A DNA stretch of 64,000 bases. Source: Verrucomicrobiaceae bacterium (GTDB lineage: Bacteria > Verrucomicrobiota > Verrucomicrobiia > Verrucomicrobiales > Verrucomicrobiaceae). Positions 16,444 through 25,115 of the stretch are shown piece by piece (within the stretch, counting starts at the first letter, position 1; each line of letters opens with the position of its first letter). The notes beneath the pieces are model-generated. The model made no database searches. It was not told the DNA's origin and saw nothing but the letters and a program-made list of their open reading frames with translations. The translations under genes were made by a program, and so were the position numbers. The stretch is taken from positions 248,001-312,000 of the forward strand of contig CANGYJ010000006.1 of the NCBI GenBank assembly GCA_947458455.1, written 5' to 3'.

Positions 16444-17588
16444 GCATTTTCTGCCTCGCCGGGATCCCACGCCTCCATCGCCAAACTCGCCGCCCCGAGC
16501 GCCCCGGCCTCGCGACCGAGCTGGGTGGGTCTGAGCAGCAGCGGCGAATGTTTGAGCGCCGGGATGCAGTCGAGGCTGCGAGCCATCACCGCCTCACAGA
16601 ATCGCGTCCCCAGCGCCGTGAGTGGCCCATGGAGGAAAAACACCCGCGCATCCAGCATGAGCTGCACCAGCCCCAGCACACGAGCGTAGTCCGTCACCAC
16701 CGCCTCCCAATCACTGCCCCCTTTATCAGCCAGCTTTCCGAGAGCCTCGCGCAGATCCTCCGGTGGCTCTTCTGAGCTGCCCGATAGATCACGCCAGACA
16801 CGCGAGGCGGAAAGAGCCTGATGAATCTGCCGCGTGCCGCCTTCCAAAGGCCATGGCAGCATGCCGATCTCACCGGTGGCATGATGCGCCCCCGAGAGCA
16901 GGCGGCCCATCTTCACCACACCAAGGCCAAAGCCCTGCCGAGCACGAACAATGACAAAATCCTGCTCCTCACGACCTTCCCCAAACCATCGCTCAGCCAG
17001 GGTGATGACGTGGAGATTGTTCTCCACCAGCACCCGCGCCTTCAGCTGCTCGGCCAGTAAATCAGCGAGCGGCACCTCTTTCCAATCCGGCTGAAACTGA
17101 GAATACAATACCTGCCCTTTTTGAGGATCCACAAAGCCTGGCGAGCCGATACCGACGCCCAACAAAGGCCCCACCGCACCTTCCCGTAGTCGATTCACCG
17201 CCTTGGCAAGACGCTCGACTATCTCAGGAGCAGTCACCCGAGCTGGCAAAGCCTCCACCTGAGTCGCCTCGATACCGCCGGCAAAATCGAGCCTCACCGC
17301 TTGGAGCCTTCCGCCGGTGAATTCCACTCCGGCGAACCATCCCGCCTTCGATACAAGCTTCAGCAAGCGCTTCGGCCGCCCCGTTGCCCCTCGAGCCGTG
17401 CCAGACTCGATCAAAAAGCCCCGTTCTAGCAATTCATCCACATGGATGCCCATGGTCGAAGGCGCGATCTCCAGCTCATCTGCCAGCGCCACGCGTGATG
17501 ACACATGGCCGCGCCTCACCTCGCGCACAATCCGTGCCTGCATGTCCTGCTGGGTCGATTTAAAAGTTCGCATGAGTTTTTTGTCCAT
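16440..17588 (-). CDS. ROK-family transcriptional regulator lacking the zinc motif
   Basis: The 382-residue protein has an N-terminal winged helix-turn-helix (about 15-65, with VALADELEIAPSTMGIHVDELLERGFL) followed by a ROK sugar-kinase-like domain (GWFAGVEFTGG near 85, GVGIGSPGFVDPQKG near 150). This is the NagC/Mlc arrangement, usually a repressor that responds to a sugar. The Cys-rich zinc motif CxCGxxGCxE expected after GEIGML is absent: the segment reads PWPLEGGTRQIHQAL. The sugar-binding GEIG region is also changed. ATG 17588 is used; a GTG at 17624 would add 12 residues. Its operator and target genes are not apparent. Confidence 0.82.
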   Translation of the reverse strand: MDKKLMRTFKSTQQDMQARIVREVRRGHVSSRVALADELEIAPSTMGIHVDELLERGFLIESGTARGATGRPKRLLKLVSKAGWFAGVEFTGGRLQAVRLDFAGGIEATQVEALPARVTAPEIVERLAKAVNRLREGAVGPLLGVGIGSPGFVDPQKGQVLYSQFQPDWKEVPLADLLAEQLKARVLVENNLHVITLAERWFGEGREEQDFVIVRARQGFGLGVVKMGRLLSGAHHATGEIGMLPWPLEGGTRQIHQALSASRVWRDLSGSSEEPPEDLREALGKLADKGGSDWEAVVTDYARVLGLVQLMLDARVFFLHGPLTALGTRFCEAVMARSLDCIPALKHSPLLLRPTQLGREAGALGAASLAMEAWDPGEAENA

Positions 17589-17647
17589 TCCGCCGGAGGG
17601 CGAAATCGTCAACACGAGGCTCACTCAAAGCAAGTTCCCCACCAAAA

Positions 17648-19360
17648 TCACGCCATCGCCGTGATGGGCGTGCGACGATCATCGCGGAAGAAGGTCTCCA
17701 TGCGCTGGCGCAGATCCGCGTAAAAGCTGCGGGCCATGTCTTCGAGCATGTCCGCTTTGAAGCTAATGCCACTGCTGGCCGCCGCATCGCGAGCGGCGCG
17801 GATTTTCTCATCAAACGAACGCTCCAGCTCCATCAGATGCTCCAGAAATTCCTTCGCGGCTCGGCTGCGGTCCACGCCCTCGATCAGAGCACGCTCCAGC
17901 GGCTTGTTTTGCGTGAGGTGGAGCAGTTTGCTCTCTCCCAGTTCCTTCATGTAGCGATTGAAGCTCGTGAGGAAGGCCGTGCGTTCACGATCAAACTTCA
18001 CTTCCTCGCGATCCAGCAGCGTGTCGTAGGGTCCGGGCTTCGAAAAGAACTTCACGACCAGCGGAATGGTATCCACCAGCATGAAAAGCAGCGTGAGCAC
18101 CAGATAAGCCACGAAAGCGAAGGTGCCGCCCTCCTGCCCATTCTCGAAAAGCTCGTGCAGGGCGAGCGTCTGCTTCAAAATATCACGCCGAGGCTCCGCC
18201 TGAATGATGGCGATGCGCTTGCCCTCATCCAACGTGAGCCGACTGATCTCGGCGTGGAGGTTTTTGAGCTGGAGGAGCAGTGCATCGATCTGAGTCTTCA
18301 ACGTTTCGCGGATGGCGTTTTGCTGGCCCACGAACTGATCCGCCTGCTGCTGCTGCACCTGCTGCTTGAGCATCTCGATGCGGTCTTTTTCGGCTTTGAT
18401 GCGAGCCGCATCTTCAGCGGCTTTGGCATTGAGAGCGGCATTCACGCCATCTTCGGCGGCTTTGATCTCGGCGACGAGCGTCACGCGATTTTTCGTCATC
18501 GTATCCAGCACACCACTGAGGCGGGTGCTCTCGGCACGACGCCAGGTGAGCTGGTCTTCCTGAATGCTTTTGGCACGCGGACCGAGGCCGATGATACCGC
18601 TACGCTGGCCGTTCACCTCCCGCTCAAACTCCGTCTGCCAATGATTGAGCTCTCCGGCGATCTTCTGGTAATCGGTGCTCATCTTGGCCATCTCGACATC
18701 GAGAACTTCGAGCTTCGTTTTCAACGGCGCGGAAGCTTCCGCCACCTTCGCCTCGCGTTCGGCCTTGGCCTTCTTTTCATCTTGGGTCAGCGGCTTCTCA
18801 ACCGGCTTGCCATTCTCATCGAGGAACTTGGCGCTGAAACTAGCATTCCAAGCCTCACGCTGCTTGGCGATTTCGCCCTCCAGCGTGGTGATGCGGGTCT
18901 CGACAGCCACTTTTTGCTGTTTCGCGGTCTCGCGAGCCGCCTCGATCTCTTTCTGCCGATGCTCCTCAATGACGGAAGCCACGGTATCTTTGAAAAGCAG
19001 CAGCGTGAGCGGATGGGAGATCGTGATGCCCATCAGCGCGGCCACCACCATGCGCAGGCCAAACTGCGCTGCCTTGCGGAAGAAGCTCTGGTAAGCGCGG
19101 TAAGTGGCCAGCAGCGCACGGTCCACCGTGAGAATGATGAAGGCCCACACCAGCGACACCGGCGCGATGACCCACACATTGTCCGTCAGCGTGCTCAAGG
19201 CATAGGAGCAGGCGATGATGGCAAAGATGCTCGGCACGAGCACCGTGGCTCCAAAGGCGACGTATTTACGCCGCTCCCAAGCGGGGCAGGCGTCGAGGTT
19301 GTCCGAAGAAGCGGCGGAGAGCCAGAAGAAGACACGTTCGATGCGGTCGAGGAAGGACAT
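17648..19360 (-). CDS. DUF4407 membrane protein with long coiled-coil
   Basis: The 570-residue protein matches the DUF4407 layout: three hydrophobic segments in the first 120 residues (VLVPSIFAIIACSYALS, WVIAPVSLVWAFIILTVDRALLA, MVVAALMGITISHPLTLLLF), a long charged coiled coil from about 140 to 385 containing many Glu/Lys/Gln repeats, and a fourth membrane segment near 395-415 (FVAYLVLTLLFMLVDTIPLVVKFF). A short helical tail follows. The membrane topology places the coiled coil on one face of the inner membrane. Family function is not established. It lies between the ROK regulator and signal peptidase on the same strand. Confidence 0.8.
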   Translation of the reverse strand: MSFLDRIERVFFWLSAASSDNLDACPAWERRKYVAFGATVLVPSIFAIIACSYALSTLTDNVWVIAPVSLVWAFIILTVDRALLATYRAYQSFFRKAAQFGLRMVVAALMGITISHPLTLLLFKDTVASVIEEHRQKEIEAARETAKQQKVAVETRITTLEGEIAKQREAWNASFSAKFLDENGKPVEKPLTQDEKKAKAEREAKVAEASAPLKTKLEVLDVEMAKMSTDYQKIAGELNHWQTEFEREVNGQRSGIIGLGPRAKSIQEDQLTWRRAESTRLSGVLDTMTKNRVTLVAEIKAAEDGVNAALNAKAAEDAARIKAEKDRIEMLKQQVQQQQADQFVGQQNAIRETLKTQIDALLLQLKNLHAEISRLTLDEGKRIAIIQAEPRRDILKQTLALHELFENGQEGGTFAFVAYLVLTLLFMLVDTIPLVVKFFSKPGPYDTLLDREEVKFDRERTAFLTSFNRYMKELGESKLLHLTQNKPLERALIEGVDRSRAAKEFLEHLMELERSFDEKIRAARDAAASSGISFKADMLEDMARSFYADLRQRMETFFRDDRRTPITAMA

Positions 19361-19432
19361 GGCGCGTGGGGGCGGAGTTGCACGAGTGTGCGGGCCGCTT
19401 GCTTGGAGTCAAGGAGAGGAATGAACGCGGTG

Positions 19433-20635
19433 TCAGCGAATCATTCCCCAGTTCCGACCGAACGGGAAGTAACAGAAGAGTCCCGGACCGATCAGATTGC
19501 GCTCGGGTACAGCGCCCCAGTAGCGGCTGTCGGAGCTGTTGTAGCTGTTATCGCCCATGGCCCAGTATTGCTCGTCTCCGAGTGTCTTCTGATTTCCGGG
19601 TGAGAGCATCTGGATGGATCCGTAGCCCCGGTATTTACCTTCTTTGGCAGCGACTCGTTTCATACCGTTTTCTTCGGCGGGCTTGCCATTGATCCAAAGC
19701 TCGGGTGTTTTGACCTCAAGGGTATCACCAGGAACTCCGACAAGACGTTTGATGTAGTGCTGGGAGCCCTGCTCAGCAGGCACGTTCATGTAAGGGCTGC
19801 GAATGTCTTTGGTGGTAAAGACGAAGACCTCACCGCGCACCGGCTGGCGGAAGTGATAGGCGAATTTATTCACGAGCACATGATCTCCCGTATCCAGCGT
19901 GCCGCGGGCAATGAGCTGGCCCTTGGTGATGAGCTGACCACCCAAAGCGGAGGGAGAAAACTGGCCTACCATGTCCGGCGTGACGTTATCCGTCTTCATC
20001 TGCGGATAAGCACCGGTATAACTAAAAAGGCCGAGGTTGTAGTGCGTGTTGATGAGCTGAGCTAGCGGTGCCCAGATCCAGATCGTGTGGCCATCGTCAA
20101 AGTGCAGGCGGCAATGGGTGAAGAAGCCGAGAACACCGTGCTCGGTGAGTGGCTCTGTGGCGCGAATGCGCCCCGTGTGATCGGAGGTCACGTCGATGTA
20201 GCTGCGACCGGTGACGAAGTCTTTGCCCATCGAGAGGATGTTCGGCGTGGTGTCCTCCTCGGTGTGGTTTGCCACGATGCCATACAAAGTGGGCTGCATG
20301 GAGCCGGTGGGGATTTTGAAGGGCTGGAGCAGGTAACTGCGAATGCCAAAGGCCACCACAATGGCCACGAAAAAGACCTCAATGTTGTCCGCAATATCCG
20401 AAGGCTGCGCTCCGGGCAGGGCACGCTCGCAGACGGTGTTGATCTCTCCGCTGAGTGTGTCGATGCGGGCCTTATCCCGCGACCGCATGGCGTCTTCGAG
20501 GCTGCTGCGCAGGGAGGTGATCTCCAGGAGCTTGGCCTCGGGAAGGATGTCACGCTTGTAGTTGATGAAGCGCGTGACGCCCTTGTGGAGGAGCTTGGCG
20601 TGCTTCAGGTAGCGAGGAGTGAAAAAGGAGAACAT
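19433..20635 (-). CDS. lepB: Signal peptidase I
   Basis: Signal peptidase I removes signal peptides from exported proteins at the outer face of the inner membrane. The catalytic Ser lies in PTGSMQPTL, the general-base Lys in YIKRLVGVPGD, and box E MGDNSYNSSDSRYWGAVP is complete. A membrane helix (EVFFVAIVVAFGIRSYLL) precedes the Ser. At 400 residues it is longer than usual: about 90 extra residues at the N-terminus form a basic and helical region, and an insertion between boxes B and D contains aromatic segments. ATG 20635 is preferred over a TTG at 20662. The many secreted proteins in the window are expected substrates. Confidence 0.93.
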   Translation of the reverse strand: MFSFFTPRYLKHAKLLHKGVTRFINYKRDILPEAKLLEITSLRSSLEDAMRSRDKARIDTLSGEINTVCERALPGAQPSDIADNIEVFFVAIVVAFGIRSYLLQPFKIPTGSMQPTLYGIVANHTEEDTTPNILSMGKDFVTGRSYIDVTSDHTGRIRATEPLTEHGVLGFFTHCRLHFDDGHTIWIWAPLAQLINTHYNLGLFSYTGAYPQMKTDNVTPDMVGQFSPSALGGQLITKGQLIARGTLDTGDHVLVNKFAYHFRQPVRGEVFVFTTKDIRSPYMNVPAEQGSQHYIKRLVGVPGDTLEVKTPELWINGKPAEENGMKRVAAKEGKYRGYGSIQMLSPGNQKTLGDEQYWAMGDNSYNSSDSRYWGAVPERNLIGPGLFCYFPFGRNWGMIR

Positions 20636-20676
20636 CGGAGGCAGGCGGGCGGGCTGGGGCAAAAGGCAGAATGAAC

Positions 20677-21591
20677 TCAGCCGTTGCGGGCGAGCAGGGC
20701 CTTGGCGGCTTTTTCGATCTTCGGCAGCAGCTTGGCCGGCAGATTCGTGAGCAATGGCAGCGTGGGACCTGTGCCAGCGATTCCCGCGAGCTCGACGGCA
20801 TGATGCAGCACCATGATGGGGCTGTGCGCATTGCGAAGGTCTTCCAGGGCCGTGAACTCCTGGCGGATGGCCTCAGCCGCTGCGTAATCCTTTTTCAAAA
20901 TGGCCTTCAGCATGGCCGTGGAGCGACTCGGGGCCACACACACGCAGCCAGCGGTGAAGCCTGCGACGCCGAAATCACGCATGTGAACGATGGCAGGCTG
21001 CTCGCCAATGCCGCTGATGATGAGGTTTGGATCGACGAGCTTGGTGAGCTTCTTCAGATACGGGTCCTTCTTCGGGTCCTCGACGACGATGGCGTATTTG
21101 ATCCACGAGATGAGGCCGTCATTCACGAGGCTGGCCGCCAGTTCAGGGGTGATGTAGGCAGCGTCTTTGATGTAGAGCACCGCCTTGAGGCCGGATTTTT
21201 CGACAAAATGGCGAATCGCCGTGGCGACCCCTTCTGGCTTCGATGGGAAGAGCGTGGGCAGCAGCATCGCGGTTGGAAAGGCGAACTCGCGGAGAATTTT
21301 TGCCTGGTCCATCGCCGTGCCATACATGGGGCCGACGGAGGGGACGATCCACATGTCTTCCGGGGAGAGATCGACGAGCATCTTCAGGAGAGAGTGATAC
21401 TCGCTGAGGGCGATGTTGTAGAGGTTCGCATTGCCCCCGTAGAGCAGCGTGCGGATTCCGCCCTTATGCATGTGCTTGATGAGCTTCGAGTTCTGAGACT
21501 TGCTGAGAGAGAGATCTTTGTTCCGGCAGAGCGGCGGAACGGCGATGACGGAGGATTGCAGGTCGGCGAACGTGACAGGAGAGGTTTTCAT
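20677..21591 (-). CDS. DapA/N-acetylneuraminate lyase-family aldolase
   Basis: A 304-residue TIM-barrel protein of the dihydrodipicolinate synthase superfamily. LLYGGNANLYNIALSEYHSLL corresponds to the substrate-binding loop (GTTGE in classic DapA), and AVLYIKDAAY contains the predicted Schiff-base Lys. The classic GTTGE and the catalytic Tyr region are altered, so true DapA activity is not certain; lyases or aldolases for sugar acids are alternatives. ATG 21591 matches the barrel start; an upstream extension to 21693 is not homologous-looking. It is 42 bases downstream of lepB in the same direction. Confidence 0.78.
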   Translation of the reverse strand: MKTSPVTFADLQSSVIAVPPLCRNKDLSLSKSQNSKLIKHMHKGGIRTLLYGGNANLYNIALSEYHSLLKMLVDLSPEDMWIVPSVGPMYGTAMDQAKILREFAFPTAMLLPTLFPSKPEGVATAIRHFVEKSGLKAVLYIKDAAYITPELAASLVNDGLISWIKYAIVVEDPKKDPYLKKLTKLVDPNLIISGIGEQPAIVHMRDFGVAGFTAGCVCVAPSRSTAMLKAILKKDYAAAEAIRQEFTALEDLRNAHSPIMVLHHAVELAGIAGTGPTLPLLTNLPAKLLPKIEKAAKALLARNG

Positions 21592-21731
21592 GGGGCGGCG
21601 CAAAGGAGCGCAGGGGAGAAAGCGTGCAAATCCTTTCCAAGCCGACGGAATTGAGCTGGGAATAACGATGGCCGAATGTTGACGCAGGGGCATTTTGGCT
21701 CCTTCGCCTTGCTTTGAAGCCCTGAAATCCC

Positions 21732-22508
21732 ATGCGCCGCCACCTCTTTGCCCTTCTTCTCCTCCTCCTCACCGCCTGCTCGAAGCGGGATGTGCTCGTC
21801 ATCGGCATGGATGCCACATACCCGCCGTTTGAGTTCGTGGATGAAAAAGGGCAAATATCTGGAGTCAGCGTCGAAATCGGCCGGGAGATCGGCAAAACCG
21901 CCGGAAAGGAGGTCGAGTTCCGCAACATCAACTTCGATGGTCTCATCACGGCGCTGCGCACCGGATCCATCGACCTCGTCATCTCCTCCATGACCGCCAG
22001 CGACGAGCGGCGGAAGTCGATCGACTTCTCCGAGCCCTATGTGAAGACCGGCCTCGCCATTTTGGCGGCCAAAGACGCCCCCGTGCAGTCCGTGGCCGAT
22101 TTGCAGACGCCCGGCCGGAAGGTCGTCGTGCGTCTCGGCACCAGCGGCGAAAGCTGGGCACGCCAAAATCTCCCAAAAGCTGAGATCAAAGCGCTCGATC
22201 TCGATACCGCCTGCGTTCTGGAGGTCGTGAACGGAAATGTGGATGCCTGGGTGTATGACCAGCTCTCCATCATGAACTACCATGCCAAGCATCCCGAGAA
22301 GACCCGCGCCATTCTAGCCCCGCTGCGGAAGGAATCCTGGGCCGTCGGCCTCCAGCAGGGAGATGCCGCTCGCAAGGCGCTCGTGAACGAAACGCTGGCC
22401 CGCATGCGGAAGGACGGCTCATTTGCCAAACTCGCCGAGCAATTCATGGCGAAGGAACGGGAAATGATGAAGCAGCAGGGCCTGCCCTTCGTTTTCGAGC
22501 TTCCCTAA
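21732..22508 (+). CDS. Amino-acid ABC transporter substrate-binding lipoprotein
   Basis: A 258-residue periplasmic binding protein of family 3. The lipobox LLTAC places a lipidated Cys near residue 17. The mature part starts with VLVIGMDATYPPFEFVDEKG and contains FDGLITALRTGSIDLVISSMTASDERRKSIDFSEPY, both typical of polar amino-acid binding proteins such as ArtJ/HisJ. No permease or ATPase is adjacent. A permease and ATPase of the matching polar-amino-acid type lie 18 kb away (40835-42323) without a binding protein, so the three may form one transporter. Confidence 0.9.
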   Translation: MRRHLFALLLLLLTACSKRDVLVIGMDATYPPFEFVDEKGQISGVSVEIGREIGKTAGKEVEFRNINFDGLITALRTGSIDLVISSMTASDERRKSIDFSEPYVKTGLAILAAKDAPVQSVADLQTPGRKVVVRLGTSGESWARQNLPKAEIKALDLDTACVLEVVNGNVDAWVYDQLSIMNYHAKHPEKTRAILAPLRKESWAVGLQQGDAARKALVNETLARMRKDGSFAKLAEQFMAKEREMMKQQGLPFVFELP

Positions 22509-22570
22509 ACCTTAGCCATGTCGTTGAAGACGATTCCCGAGGATTCGACAACACCCGTGGGGTGATGACT

Positions 22571-22671
22571 CGCGGCAGCGTTCTGGAGTGCGCCGGGCCT
22601 CCGGCGCTTTCGAGCGTGTCTCGGCCGGCGAAAAGCTCCAGAGGACTGGAGCACTCCAGGACGCTGCCGCG
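22571..22671. repeat. 101-bp imperfect palindromic repeat, copy 1
   Basis: Outer arms CGCGGCAGCG and CGCTGCCGCG are extended by TTCTGGAGTGC and GCACTCCAGGA. Inside are two smaller hairpins, one around GCCGGGCCTCCGGC and one around GCTCCAGAGGACTGGAGC. Copy 2 at 61152-61252 is nearly its reverse complement. It lies between the binding-lipoprotein stop and the lysC terminator. No coding potential. Confidence 0.85.
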
Positions 22672-22705
22672 ATTTCTTATGCCCGACTGCATGGTCACGG
22701 CAAAA

Positions 22706-22742
22706 CGAAAAATCGCCGCCGTGGGATGCACGACGGCGATTG
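22706..22742 (-). terminator. Rho-independent terminator after lysC
   Basis: Stem AATCGCCGCCGTG/CACGACGGCGATT (22711-22741, one mismatch) with a five-base loop; on the minus strand it continues into a T run (bases 22712-22708). It lies 16 bases past the lysC stop. Confidence 0.82.
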
Positions 22743-22757
22743 GAAAGCTCACACGGA

Positions 22758-23981
22758 TCAGGCGTCGAGACCGAAAGCCGTGTGAACGACGCGGGCGGCG
22801 TTCTCCACTTCGGCTTCCTCGACGATCACCGCTGTCTTGATCTCGCTGGTGGAGATCATCTGGATGTTGATCTTCGCATCGGCGAGGGCCTTGAACATCT
22901 TCGCGGCCACGCCGCTGTGGCTGCGCATGCCGATACCCACGACGCTGACCTTCGCGATGCCGCTTTGCGTGCGGAGCGTGGCCTTATCGCCGAGATTGGG
23001 AACCACGGCCTTCAGAGCTGTCTCAGCTTTCGGCAGATCGGCCGCACTGAGCGTGAAAGAGATGTCCGTGATGCCGTCAAAACTCACGTTTTGCACGATC
23101 ATGTCGATGGTGATGTTGGCCTGGGAGATGGCACCAAAGATGGCGGCGCTGATACCAGGGCGGTCGGCCACGTCATCAATGGTGACCTTGGCTTGATTGC
23201 GTTCGAGGCTCACGCCGCGCACGACGACGGATTCCATGCCGGGGGTTTCTTCTTTCACGAGGGTTCCGGGGTTGTTGTTCATGCTGTTGCGCACTTCGAA
23301 GCGCACACCAAATTTGTTCGCAAACTCGACGCTGCGGCTCTGCATCACCTTGGAGCCGGAGGAGGCCATTTCGAGCATCTCCTCGTAGCTGATCTCTTCG
23401 ATCTTCCGCGCTGTTTTGACCACTCGCGGATCGCAAGTGTACACGCCGTCCACATCGGTGTAGATCTGGCAAAGGTCAGCCTTGATCGCGGCGGCCATGG
23501 CAATGGCGGTCAAATCGCTGCCGCCGCGGCCCAGCGTGGTGATTTCACCGCTCGCGGTCTCGCCCTGGAAACCGGCGAGCATCACGATATTGCTTTCATC
23601 GAGCATCTGCTTCACCGCATCCGGCGTGATGTTCACGATGCGGGCCTTCGTATGCACTCGATCGGTCGAAATGCCAGCCTGCGCCCCAGTGAGGGAGACT
23701 GCCTTGCCACCGAGGGCATTGATCGCCATCGCAGTGAGGGCGATTGTCGTCTGCTCGCCGGTGGCGAGGAGCACATCCATCTCACGCTCGACGGGCTCAC
23801 GCTCGGGAGAGACTTCCTTCGCCAGCTTGATGAGATTATCCGTGACGCCGGACATGGCGGAGACAACGGCCACGACTTGATTGCCAGCACGCTGCGTCTC
23901 CAAAATGCGGCGGGCGCAATTGCGGATGCGTTCTGGATTGCCGACGGAGGTGCCGCCGTATTTCTGCACGATGAGAGCCAT
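22758..23981 (-). CDS. lysC: Aspartate kinase
   Basis: Aspartokinase phosphorylates aspartate in the first step to lysine, threonine, methionine and diaminopimelate. The N-terminal motif VQKYGGTSV (residues 4-12), the internal FQGETASGEITTLGRGGSDLTA and the linked ACT domains in the last 150 residues (MRSHSGVAAKMFKAL and ISTSEIKTAVIV) identify the monofunctional, feedback-regulated form of normal length (407 residues). ATG 23981 immediately precedes ALIVQKYGG; an upstream frame to 24050 is not part of the family. No lysine riboswitch is visible in the short leader. Confidence 0.95.
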   Translation of the reverse strand: MALIVQKYGGTSVGNPERIRNCARRILETQRAGNQVVAVVSAMSGVTDNLIKLAKEVSPEREPVEREMDVLLATGEQTTIALTAMAINALGGKAVSLTGAQAGISTDRVHTKARIVNITPDAVKQMLDESNIVMLAGFQGETASGEITTLGRGGSDLTAIAMAAAIKADLCQIYTDVDGVYTCDPRVVKTARKIEEISYEEMLEMASSGSKVMQSRSVEFANKFGVRFEVRNSMNNNPGTLVKEETPGMESVVVRGVSLERNQAKVTIDDVADRPGISAAIFGAISQANITIDMIVQNVSFDGITDISFTLSAADLPKAETALKAVVPNLGDKATLRTQSGIAKVSVVGIGMRSHSGVAAKMFKALADAKINIQMISTSEIKTAVIVEEAEVENAARVVHTAFGLDA

Positions 23982-24065
23982 GCTGGGGTTGGGGAAAGGG
24001 CGGCGAAAATGGCACGCCGCCCCCCCTGCGCAAGCCCGAAGTCTCCTCAATTCATTCCCATGAAA

Positions 24066-24100
24066 ACAAACAACCCGCAGCCTTGCGGCTGCGGGTTGTT
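24066..24100 (-). terminator. Rho-independent terminator after HU gene
   Basis: A perfect 14-bp stem AACAACCCGCAGCC/GGCTGCGGGTTGTT with loop TTGC (24069-24100), followed on the minus strand by TGTTTT. It ends the HU transcript 22 bases after its stop. Confidence 0.88.
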
Positions 24101-24122
24101 AAATCCGATTCAGAAAGGCTGA

Positions 24123-24395
24123 TTACAGCGATTTCTTGAGAGCGGCGGAAGGCACGAAGCGCACGGACTTCGAGGCCTTGATCTTCATCGAGGCGCCGGT
24201 CTTTGGATTGCGGCCAGTGCGGGCTTTGCGGCTGATGGGCTTGAAGGTACCGAAGCCGATGAGCTGAACGGGCCCCTTCTTCACGCCTTTGGCGATGGAG
24301 TTGAGGACGGCCTCAAGAGCGTCGCCAGCGGCACGCTTGGAGGTTTCGCCGCCGAGGGCTTTCTGCACTTGTTCGATGAGTTGAGCTTTGTTCAT
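24123..24395 (-). CDS. hup: HU-family DNA-binding protein
   Basis: HU bends DNA and organises the nucleoid as a dimer. The 90-residue length, the N-terminal helices MNKAQLIEQVQKALGG, the conserved VQLIGFGTFKP, the DNA-contact arm RKARTGRNPKTGASMKI and the final VRFVPSAALKKSL all match. Proline in the arm (RNPKTG) is present. The gene stands alone, divergent from the gamma-carbonic anhydrase gene, with a strong terminator. Confidence 0.96.
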   Translation of the reverse strand: MNKAQLIEQVQKALGGETSKRAAGDALEAVLNSIAKGVKKGPVQLIGFGTFKPISRKARTGRNPKTGASMKIKASKSVRFVPSAALKKSL

Positions 24396-24466
24396 GATAG
24401 AGGAGTGGATGTATGTTGATTGCTGCTCCCAGCCTTAATTTAAGCGGGATTGTGACGATCTATGAC

Positions 24467-24495
24467 TTGCTACCCGCTGTTCCGTCAAACATAAA
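24467..24495 (+). promoter_or_regulatory. Possible sigma-70-type promoter of gamma-carbonic anhydrase gene
   Basis: TTGCTA and CATAAA are separated by exactly 17 bases, with four of six matches to each consensus hexamer. The -10 box ends 10 bases before ATG 24506, which would give a nearly leaderless mRNA and fits the lack of a Shine-Dalgarno. Tentative. Confidence 0.3.
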
Positions 24496-24505
24496 AAATC
24501 ACGCC

Positions 24506-25060
24506 ATGCTCGCCGAAAACTCCGCGCAAAATTTGAAAAAATTCTTGCTTCCCGATACTGCCCCCTCCGTTCATCCCAGCGCGTTCATCGCTCCAGGGGC
24601 TATCGTGCTCGGCGCGGTGGAGATCGGCTCCGAGTCCAGTGTGTGGTATTCCTCCGTCCTGCGTGGTGACATCAATCGCATCGTGCTGGGGCATCAAACG
24701 AACGTCCAAGACGGTTGCGTGCTGCATGTGAGCGATGATTTTGCCTGCGTGCTCGGAGATCGCGTCACCGTGGGGCACCGCGCCGTCATTCACGCCTGCA
24801 CCGTGGGTGATGAAGTGCTCGTGGGCATGGGGGCGATCATCCTCGATGGCGCTCAAATCGGCCCGCGTTGCATCATCGCCGCCGGAGCGCTGGTGACAAA
24901 AGGCGCGGTCATCCCGGAAGGCTCCCTCGTCGTCGGTGCGCCGGCCAAAGTGGTGCGCTCGCTGAGACCCGAGGAGATGGCTGCCAATGCCAAACTGGCC
25001 CTCAAATACGTGGAGCTCTCCCGCCGCTACCTCGACCTCGGCCTGCCAAGGGAGGAGTGA
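24506..25060 (+). CDS. Gamma-carbonic anhydrase-like left-handed beta-helix protein
   Basis: A 184-residue hexapeptide-repeat protein of the gamma-carbonic anhydrase/YrdA/PaaY group. VWYSSVLRGDINRIVLGHQTNVQDGCVLHVSDD is the family signature, and the three metal-ligand histidines are present in VLHVSDD, TVGHRAVIHACTVGD. The helical C-terminus (EEMAANAKLALKYVELSRRYLDLG) packs against the beta-helix as usual. Most such proteins bind zinc as trimers; catalytic hydration of CO2 is proven only in some. ATG 24506 is chosen because the earlier frame from 24413 overlaps the promoter region and is unlike the family. Confidence 0.88.
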   Translation: MLAENSAQNLKKFLLPDTAPSVHPSAFIAPGAIVLGAVEIGSESSVWYSSVLRGDINRIVLGHQTNVQDGCVLHVSDDFACVLGDRVTVGHRAVIHACTVGDEVLVGMGAIILDGAQIGPRCIIAAGALVTKGAVIPEGSLVVGAPAKVVRSLRPEEMAANAKLALKYVELSRRYLDLGLPREE

Positions 25061-25115
25061 AGCAGAAAATGCACACGTCATTTGCCATCCGCCTCCGTAG
25101 CGATTTAATCACGAC

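Noticed and set aside
17837-19603. 588-codon plus-strand open frame opposite DUF4407
   Set aside because: Leu/His/Arg-rich antisense translation; the minus-strand protein has membrane segments and a coiled coil in the right order.
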